From Burkholderiales bacterium (lineage in GTDB: Bacteria; Pseudomonadota; Gammaproteobacteria; Burkholderiales; Usitatibacteraceae), in NCBI GenBank assembly GCA_014378085.1, contig JACMOJ010000135.1, positions 1 to 12,787 of the forward strand: a stretch of 12,787 nucleotides of DNA. Reading direction: 5' to 3'. A program made the position numbers and the translations under genes. The stretch's first letter is position 1; the number at the start of each line of letters is the position of its first letter. Below, piece by piece: positions 1 to 5,616 of the stretch. The notes under the pieces are model-generated. The model made no database searches. It had not been told where the DNA came from and saw only the letters and a program-made list of their open reading frames with translations.

Positions 1-954
1 CGTCAACCCAGCAGTTGCCTTGGCCTGCTCAAAATGTTCGCCGTCAATGGTTTCGCTTGCGTCTACTCCTAGTGCCGCAAATGGATTCAATACAAAGGCT
101 TCCGCAAGCGGTCCAGCGAGGCGCCGTGAACCGCCAAGTCCCATATGTTTAATTTGCCGAAGCACCGCCCCGACTTGAGGGCTGATTACGACTTGGCATA
201 TTCCCTCCGGAGTAGCTACATCGTACCGGCTATTTACGGCAGGCGATCGGTCGAAAGCCGCTATCCAGCCGCCGGGGCATCCCGCAAATGTCGGCGTAAC
301 CTCGACTACTTTGCTGTCGCCGATATTTACTCGTCTTAAGTCAAGCTGCAATTTTTCGGGGGTGACAACCACAGAGCGGTAAAGAAAATCGCTTAGAGGG
401 CAACCCGCATTTACAGCAGCGTGACGAATGCGGCCCCAGTGCTCACGATTTTTTTCTGGGGAGCGATCTTCGATATCGCGCCGCCAGAATTGGTTGATCA
501 TTTCGAGAACCGTCCAAGATGCTTCTGGCATCAGGCGAGGGGTGCCGCACACCAAAAACACTGGGCCAGCCCCGACCTCAACCTCGATTTGCATTCCGGT
601 TTCGCCCACCCAGTCACCGACGGTAATTCCGAAATCTCGGTCGGTGAGAGTACCGACGCTAGAAAGACTGGGCGCTATGCGGATAACCTCGGGAATCGCA
701 ATGTCAGAACTGATGCCATCGTAGTCGCCATTGCGCAGCAGCGCAAACACCTGACTCCAGCTCGCTTTGAAGGTTCCGTCGAGGAATGTGATCAAGCCGT
801 CACTCTGAAGTTGTTCAAGCGCGCTGGCCGCTTGCTCACTACAAGCTGTGCCGTGAGCTTCGCCCACTTGCCATACGAAGCCATCGGCGGCAACCCCACG
901 ATACCAGCATGAGTCTGGGATTGCTACCGACCGCTTTTTGGACCACTTCAGCAT
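1..954 (-). CDS. zorD: ZorD, Zorya type I SNF2-family ATPase/nuclease, N-terminal 318 codons (C-terminus outside window)
   Basis: The minus strand is open without a stop from an ATG at 954 down to base 1, giving 318 codons and running off the left edge. It begins 3 nt after the zorC stop (TAA, 958-960), with no clear Shine-Dalgarno, so translation is probably coupled to zorC. In type I Zorya, ZorD is a protein of roughly 1,000-1,100 residues with an N-terminal regulatory region followed by an SNF2/helicase-type ATPase core. It degrades phage DNA once the ZorAB motor signals. Only the N-terminal region is visible, so the Walker motifs are not seen. It starts MLKWSKKRSVAIP and ends with a segment around residues 262-310 (VLRQIKHMGLGG, then FVLNPFAALG) that resembles the stretch preceding the ATPase in other large SNF2 defence proteins. 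The name rests mainly on its position after zorA, zorB and zorC; the sequence impression is weaker. Confidence 0.82.
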   Translation of the reverse strand, partial: MLKWSKKRSVAIPDSCWYRGVAADGFVWQVGEAHGTACSEQAASALEQLQSDGLITFLDGTFKASWSQVFALLRNGDYDGISSDIAIPEVIRIAPSLSSVGTLTDRDFGITVGDWVGETGMQIEVEVGAGPVFLVCGTPRLMPEASWTVLEMINQFWRRDIEDRSPEKNREHWGRIRHAAVNAGCPLSDFLYRSVVVTPEKLQLDLRRVNIGDSKVVEVTPTFAGCPGGWIAAFDRSPAVNSRYDVATPEGICQVVISPQVGAVLRQIKHMGLGGSRRLAGPLAEAFVLNPFAALGVDASETIDGEHFEQAKATAGLT

Positions 955-957
955 GAT

Positions 958-2568
958 TTACGCATCAAGATACGCAGCTTTTTTTTCAGTGACCCAGCGA
1001 AAGCCCCACCCTTGAAGTACGGCCCATCGACAGAGTTTGTCATCTTTGCCCCACTGAGTCTGATCTGTCGGCTTAATCCAAAGCCTACCACCCCTTGTTC
1101 GATTGTCATCAACATCGCATTTCCACTTGCGACAAAATTCATCCAATGCAAATTTGGTCATTTTCATTTTGCGGGCGAAGTGCCCTTCCCAGCACATTTC
1201 ACTCGTGTCAGCATGCCGCATTGGACTGGAGAAGGGCTCTTCGCCACCACCTTTCAGACCAACACCGAGACTGGGTGCGCCAACATCAACGCTCGTTGTC
1301 GAAAGATCGTAGGGCAGATCTCCTTGTAGCGTATCGTAGAAATAGGCACGGTTGCCGTGTTGGCTAAATTCGACGACGTGGAGCGCGCCAAAAACCATCA
1401 CGAAACCGTGCAAGTCTGCGCCGCCACCAGCTAAGGATAGTGTTAGGCCAGCGGCCGCCCGACCAAACGCTCTAAAGTCTTGATTGCCATGCGTTCGGGC
1501 CGCGGAGCCCAACGCAAAATACATTCCTGTAGCGTCCTCGCAGTAAAGCTCCCAGAAGTCGAGGCGTCGCGTGTTTGCAGTGCCATCGTTCGCAAGGATC
1601 GCAAAAAATTTGCGCAACAAATTTCGTTGCAACCAGCGCGTGACTAACGCTTTTCCCTCGGGGTAGTGTTGCCACTGCGCCGCATTGCTTGGTAGCCAAG
1701 GATTCTTCCAATTTATGACAGCAAAATCGCACAACGGTTGGTTGATGCTTGTGTCGGTGCGCTCCGCATATCGAATGAGAATTTGGCCCAACCCGCGATC
1801 TAGCAACATTGCGTGCTCACCGAGGAGCTTAATCAGGTTTGGCACATAAGATTTGAAATCGTCGTCGTTCATACTCAACGCCGCTTGCACCTGCGCTTCG
1901 ACGATCGCGCGCATTAGCCACGCGTCGTCGCCCACATCAAGTCTCATACGCAGTTGCTTAAACTCGCGGTAATCGCCTCGTAGCGCCGTAGCGCTGTAAC
2001 GCGCGCAAGGGCTTTTTGTAAGCACATTGCGGTGTTCAACGAGCGTCTCGACCCAATCAGGATTACCGCTTGGCAGCATGATTCGCTCGACGCCGTTAGC
2101 CAAAAAGGCGCGCAATTGGTGCCAATTGCTAACGCCATCGTCAGTTGCCGTTGCAGAGTCAATATCGTAGGAAAAATAAGTTTTCAGAAGGCCGCGAAAA
2201 AAGCGGCGAAACGTTCGAAGATCTTCTTTCGAGCGTTGAACAAATTGCATAAGGACTGCAAATCGCTCTGGGTCAGCGATCAGACGATAGGCGGTTGGCC
2301 CCAACGAGTATAGGCACCCAAAACAAAGAACGCGAGCCTGAGTAATGCTATCAATTTGACTACTTTGAACAAAAGTTCGCAATGCTTCTTCTGTTCGATC
2401 GTTGCTCGGTGCGTCACCCGCGATGTCTTTTTTAACCCATTTTTGGAGATCCTTAATCCTTGCTTTTATCGGCAAAAAGTTATCCAAGCGAAACTGTGCA
2501 ACGGACGTTCTAGTAACGGCCGAAAGTTTTATCGACAAATCGTTGAGTGGAATTTGTTGTTGTAGCAC
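958..2568 (-). CDS. zorC: ZorC, EH-signature domain protein of type I Zorya
   Basis: This 536-residue soluble protein has no signal peptide or membrane segment. ZorC is the EH-signature component specific to type I Zorya. It binds DNA and is thought to be recruited with ZorD after ZorAB activation. The EH-signature region fills roughly residues 300-530. It contains RLDFWELY (335-342), then VVEFSQHGNRAYFY (398-411) with Glu400 and Arg407, then MRHADTSEMCWEGHF (450-464) with His452 and His463, and finally a Trp-rich tail (Trp497, 506, 515, 521, 525). As I recall, functional work on E. coli ZorC used Glu400 and a His in the 440s, which fits Glu400 here. The start is GTG at 2568, 3 nt after the zorB TAG stop (2572-2574), without an obvious ribosome site, so translation is probably coupled. 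The 3' end carries an A8 run (979-986). GC is low, about 46% in 2221-2520 by hand count. Confidence 0.9.
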   Translation of the reverse strand: MLQQQIPLNDLSIKLSAVTRTSVAQFRLDNFLPIKARIKDLQKWVKKDIAGDAPSNDRTEEALRTFVQSSQIDSITQARVLCFGCLYSLGPTAYRLIADPERFAVLMQFVQRSKEDLRTFRRFFRGLLKTYFSYDIDSATATDDGVSNWHQLRAFLANGVERIMLPSGNPDWVETLVEHRNVLTKSPCARYSATALRGDYREFKQLRMRLDVGDDAWLMRAIVEAQVQAALSMNDDDFKSYVPNLIKLLGEHAMLLDRGLGQILIRYAERTDTSINQPLCDFAVINWKNPWLPSNAAQWQHYPEGKALVTRWLQRNLLRKFFAILANDGTANTRRLDFWELYCEDATGMYFALGSAARTHGNQDFRAFGRAAAGLTLSLAGGGADLHGFVMVFGALHVVEFSQHGNRAYFYDTLQGDLPYDLSTTSVDVGAPSLGVGLKGGGEEPFSSPMRHADTSEMCWEGHFARKMKMTKFALDEFCRKWKCDVDDNRTRGGRLWIKPTDQTQWGKDDKLCRWAVLQGWGFRWVTEKKAAYLDA

Positions 2569-2571
2569 AGG

Positions 2572-3309
2572 CTATATTCTGCAATTGCCGTAACCACCCG
2601 TCATCGCTGGGTCGGACGATTCGCTACCAATGACACCTAGGGCCGGGCGCTCATTTATTGTGTAAAACTCTAGTTTCAATTCAATTCGGCGACTCTCATC
2701 CAACGAGGGTTTGGCCGAATTAGATGAATAGCCACCGACGAGAAACAATCGTCGGATCTGTTCAAGCTCGTCGGGCGCCAAGGGTGTTTCGCCTGGCAAC
2801 GGTGGCGAGAAAAGCACACACAGCACACGTTGACTGCGCTGCAGACTCAGATTGAGATTTAGCAAGTAGTCGCCTCTTGTATCCGTAAACCCTTCCACTA
2901 GGATTCGCTTTAGCCAGCCTTTTCCGCATTCGCCACGCGCTATGCGTAGCACCTCTGGAACAAAGCTGCGCAGCGTAACGGCCTGCTCTGGCGCAAGTTG
3001 TGAGCTTCCAGAGCTGAACCGTGCACGGTCGCCGAAATCAATGGCGTTACGTTCTTTAACAACCGTAATTCCAGGGTGCCGCGTCGTTGCTTCATCAACA
3101 CACTGAAGCAACGCAGCAATATCTTTTGAACGCGCGGCATCTTTCTCTTCTGCCTCTGTAACGGTTTTGGTGACAGCCAAAAGCGCAACACTCATCACCA
3201 CTAGAAAAAGCACCATTAACGCGGACATTAAATCTGCGAACGAGATCCAAAACGGCTTCTCGCCATCGTCTTTAAATCGCTTGCCGACAACGATACGCGA
3301 GCGAATCAC
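2572..3309 (-). CDS. zorB: ZorB, MotB/OmpA-like stator subunit of Zorya
   Basis: This 245-residue protein combines a short cytoplasmic N-terminus, one membrane helix and a periplasmic OmpA-like peptidoglycan-binding domain. PFWISFADLMSALMVLFLV (19-37) is the MotB-type membrane entry. Asp26 is the expected proton-carrying residue, and as I recall it has the same number in E. coli ZorB. The OmpA-like domain runs from about 88 to 216: IDFGDRARFSSGSSQL (90-105), then VEGFTDTRGDYLLNLNLSL (138-156) with the Gly-x-Thr-Asp motif, Arg158 and Arg161, then SRRIELKLEF (206-215). ZorB pairs with ZorA to form a 5:2 rotary complex that anchors to peptidoglycan and senses envelope disturbance by phage. The start is GTG at 3309, overlapping the zorA TGA by 4 nt (GTGA, 3306-3309). 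The Asp26 numbering supports this start. Flagellar MotB is excluded by the EH-signature neighbour. Confidence 0.93.
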   Translation of the reverse strand: MIRSRIVVGKRFKDDGEKPFWISFADLMSALMVLFLVVMSVALLAVTKTVTEAEEKDAARSKDIAALLQCVDEATTRHPGITVVKERNAIDFGDRARFSSGSSQLAPEQAVTLRSFVPEVLRIARGECGKGWLKRILVEGFTDTRGDYLLNLNLSLQRSQRVLCVLFSPPLPGETPLAPDELEQIRRLFLVGGYSSNSAKPSLDESRRIELKLEFYTINERPALGVIGSESSDPAMTGGYGNCRI

Positions 3310-5303
3310 CTGCGACCGCCATCAAGACGTTTAACTATCGATTCAATGCGGTTAGTAACTTCCTCGAACGCTTCGCCTGTATTGGCGACGCCATCTTTCA
3401 ATAACCCAATGCCATTTGCCAACTGGCCGTGATAATCGCGGTTAACTTGATTCAGCGACTGCACAACGTTTTCAGTGAAAGACTTCAACACCCCGCTCAA
3501 AACGTTTGAGACACCACCAAGGTAGGCGTCGACGGCAAGTTCCGCAGTTACCAATTTTCCCGTGGCGTTCTCAATGGTCGTTAGTACCTGACTGGTCATC
3601 GCCGCTTCCCGCCTTGCCTGTTCAAGGGTCGCTTTCAACGCGTCGACCATCAATGCCACAGTGCCGCCTGCAGCTTTATATTCTGCGATAGCCCCGCCCA
3701 ACCCCGTTGACGCTGCGACTACAGAGCCCGCGGCCTGCGTGAGCTGCCCCGAAAGTGACGTGGAGTTTTCCAGAACGGCGGTTACGCCTTGACCGGCCTT
3801 TGCGAATTCTGACGCCGCAGCGTGAAGCGTATCCGCGCCGCTTTGCATCCTTGATACGGTGTCGACGGTGACACTGCGCATCGACTCTACAGCAACTCGC
3901 ATATGTGTAACCGCAGTATTAACGCCCTCTATCAGCACGTCTACACGCCCTGTCATAGCCCCCACCATGTTTGTAGTCTTGTCGGTAATGTCTTGACCGC
4001 GTATATCGATTCGATCTGTTTGTTCACGAACTTTTCGTGCCATTTCCTCAGTGAGTACTTTGACGTTAGACGCCAGCTCTTGGAGCGCAGTCTGCAGCCC
4101 CTTTTGACTTTCCCCTTGAGCCTGAGCGATCGCAGCCACGAGCTGTTCAACAAAATCGGTCATCTTCTGGTTCATCGTCGCCTGCCGGGCTTCAGTGGCT
4201 GCCATCGCATCTGCAAGTTGCTTGCCCAAAGCGTCTGCGCTGTTGCGGCCGGCGTTCTCAATATTGCCAGCCATTTCGTTGAGCTTGGCGACCGCACCTT
4301 GAAGTGCTTCAATGGTCTGCTGTTGCAGAGTGTTGATACCAGAGATCTGCCCACTAAACATTTCTCGGAGCTGTTGACTAAATGCGGACAGCGAATCGCT
4401 AAGCATCCTGTTCAGGCCCTCACCCACACCAGACGTCATGTTGGTCAGCGGCTGCTTGAGATCATCAATGCTTTTGCTAATGTTCTGCCCCAGCGAAAGC
4501 GTACCTTCCTTGGTGGCCGCAATTTGCCGCTCCGTCAGCTCGGTCAGAATCGCCTTCAAATCACCGACTAGCGCGTCTTTGAGTATTGCAGTTTGACTCG
4601 CGGACATCTCTGACGCCCGTACCAAGCGCGCGAGGTATTCCTCTCCGGCCCCTGATTCGAAAAGACCGTCCAACGATTGAAGCAGTTTTGCCAGTTCACT
4701 ACCAAGTTTCGTTAAAACGCCCTTCTCAATTGCGGTTATCGAAATCGCAAGGAAGATGGCAAACCCAGAAACGGTAAACGCGTAACCTACATCTCGCAAA
4801 AGAACGTTCAGACTCGCGCGAACTGCGTTAGAGTCACTTGAGACTTGAAACTGCTGAAGCCCTGTTACGAGCCCGTAAAACGTTCCGATAATTCCAATGC
4901 CGGTGAGGATGCCTGGTAGATGCTTGAAAAAATCCGTTCGAAGAGGCGTATCGACTACGATTTCAGCCCGAAAGATTGCTTCTGCAGGTACCGTTGACCG
5001 TAGTCGTTCGACTTGATTTCGGCCGCTGAGCCCGTCAATCACCATTTGCTTGTGCAATGTGACGCCGTACTCGCGCCACAGGTGTTCAAGCACGCCACGA
5101 TTTTTAAAAATCCCGGTGAGCCGTGACTTCAGTGTTTGATGTGGTTCGCCAACCAACTTCCGAAGCGCACCATTCACACCAGCGATTTGTCTTGCAACGC
5201 GTACGGCCGGACACATAAAAAACAAAAAGAACAAAAGCAGGCATACGATCAATACGCAGCCGAAAACCAATACGTGATGTGGCAAGGTGCTGAGTGTTGG
5301 CAT
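3306..5303 (-). CDS. zorA: ZorA, MotA/ExbB-like proton channel with long cytoplasmic tail
   Basis: This 665-residue protein has three membrane helices and a very long helical tail. TM1 is about residues 10-31 (Leu/Phe/Val-rich). TM2 is about 128-150, with GTFYGLVTGL at 140-149 and Thr147. TM3 is about 171-191 (VGYAFTVSGFAIFL). The TM2-TM3 pair is the MotA/TolQ/ExbB proton-channel core, and Thr147 coincides with a channel residue I recall for E. coli ZorA. Residues from about 200 to 660 are Ala/Gln/Ser/Thr/Val-rich, almost proline-free and heptad-like. This matches the intracellular tail that carries the signal from the rotating motor to ZorC/ZorD. The tail separates ZorA from plain MotA, TolQ and ExbB. 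The protein is somewhat shorter than E. coli ZorA (about 730 residues from memory). It is the first gene of the zorABCD operon. The ATG at 5303 is preceded in frame by TGA seven codons upstream, and no strong Shine-Dalgarno is seen. Confidence 0.93.
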   Translation of the reverse strand: MPTLSTLPHHVLVFGCVLIVCLLLFFLFFMCPAVRVARQIAGVNGALRKLVGEPHQTLKSRLTGIFKNRGVLEHLWREYGVTLHKQMVIDGLSGRNQVERLRSTVPAEAIFRAEIVVDTPLRTDFFKHLPGILTGIGIIGTFYGLVTGLQQFQVSSDSNAVRASLNVLLRDVGYAFTVSGFAIFLAISITAIEKGVLTKLGSELAKLLQSLDGLFESGAGEEYLARLVRASEMSASQTAILKDALVGDLKAILTELTERQIAATKEGTLSLGQNISKSIDDLKQPLTNMTSGVGEGLNRMLSDSLSAFSQQLREMFSGQISGINTLQQQTIEALQGAVAKLNEMAGNIENAGRNSADALGKQLADAMAATEARQATMNQKMTDFVEQLVAAIAQAQGESQKGLQTALQELASNVKVLTEEMARKVREQTDRIDIRGQDITDKTTNMVGAMTGRVDVLIEGVNTAVTHMRVAVESMRSVTVDTVSRMQSGADTLHAAASEFAKAGQGVTAVLENSTSLSGQLTQAAGSVVAASTGLGGAIAEYKAAGGTVALMVDALKATLEQARREAAMTSQVLTTIENATGKLVTAELAVDAYLGGVSNVLSGVLKSFTENVVQSLNQVNRDYHGQLANGIGLLKDGVANTGEAFEEVTNRIESIVKRLDGGRR

Positions 5304-5338
5304 GAAGTCAGACTGTTTTGGTCAATGAGATGCGTGCC

Positions 5339-5373
5339 CTAGTGTGCCGAATCTTCGAATGAGGCACCACTAG
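5339..5373. repeat. Imperfect inverted repeat 35 nt upstream of zorA, candidate operator or leader hairpin
   Basis: The left arm CTAGTGTGCC (5339-5348) and right arm GGCACCACTAG (5363-5373) are reverse complements apart from one extra base in the right arm. The 14-bp spacer contains the palindrome TTCGAA (5354-5359), centred on the same point as the arms. The element ends 35 nt before the zorA start codon. On the zorA (minus) strand no T run follows it, so it is not an intrinsic terminator in that direction. On the plus strand a T6 run (5385-5390) lies 11 nt beyond the right arm, too far for a classic terminator. A dimeric repressor site or a structured mRNA leader are both possible. Confidence 0.5.
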
Positions 5374-5553
5374 ATCCGCCAAAGTTTTTTACTACCGTTC
5401 CGCTGTAGTGCGAAGCATTTCACATGAAGACGCGAAGTTGGCGCCAGTTGTGAACGACTTAGTTCCCGCTTTCGCTAAAACCGCACCGAGTTAGTGTAAG
5501 AGTTAAACATTGCCGCATCGGGAAACTTCGGCCATTATTTTGGCAATGCGCAA

Positions 5554-5598
5554 TCAACGCTTCCTTTGATTCGATCATTCGTTCGTCAACTTCCTTTG
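5554..5598. repeat. Pair of direct repeats with 30-bp period upstream of zorA
   Basis: TCAACGCTTCCTTTG (5554-5568) and TCAACTTCCTTTG (5586-5598) share TCAAC and CTTCCTTTG, the second copy lacking two internal bases. The CTTCCTTTG blocks are 30 bp apart, close to three helical turns, so a protein binding both copies would sit on the same DNA face. Both lie just downstream of the helicase stop on the transcribed strand and about 250-300 bp upstream of zorA. With only two copies, chance or a small local duplication cannot be excluded. Confidence 0.35.
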
Positions 5599-5616
5599 TC
5601 GGTCTTGGCCGTTTAG

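Larger units (their letters stand above)
5304..5616. other. Intergenic region between the helicase gene and zorA, probable control region of the Zorya operon
   Basis: These 313 bp contain no credible gene on either strand. They are the longest non-coding gap in the window and lie exactly between the high-GC helicase gene and the lower-GC Zorya operon. The gap contains an imperfect inverted repeat close to zorA and a pair of 13-15-bp direct repeats close to the helicase stop, both listed separately, plus an 8-bp palindrome TGGCGCCA at 5439-5446. I looked for a sigma-70 promoter reading toward zorA and found no pair of hexamers good enough to call; TACACT in the stretch around 5480-5500 is the best -10-like element but lacks a matching -35. 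No hairpin followed by a T run was found after the helicase stop, so read-through from upstream genes remains possible. Confidence 0.6.

Noticed and set aside
421..912. 163-codon plus-strand ORF near the left edge
   Set aside because: It is the antisense of the open zorD frame (1-954), which has the right position and coupling for the fourth Zorya gene.
3903..4571. 222-codon plus-strand ORF antisense to zorA
   Set aside because: It lies wholly inside the coding strand of the ZorA helical tail, whose repetitive Ala/Gln/Ser codons keep the antisense frame open. The predicted protein shows no family features.
2572..5303. Flagellar MotAB or TolQR/ExbBD pair
   Set aside because: The ZorA tail of over 400 residues, the EH-signature gene directly downstream and the defence context point to Zorya. 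No flagellar, Tol or TonB genes are present.
5304..5616. Sigma-70 promoter and intrinsic terminator in the gap
   Set aside because: TTGACG and TTGATT hexamers occur but lack a -10 element at suitable spacing, and no hairpin is followed directly by a T run.
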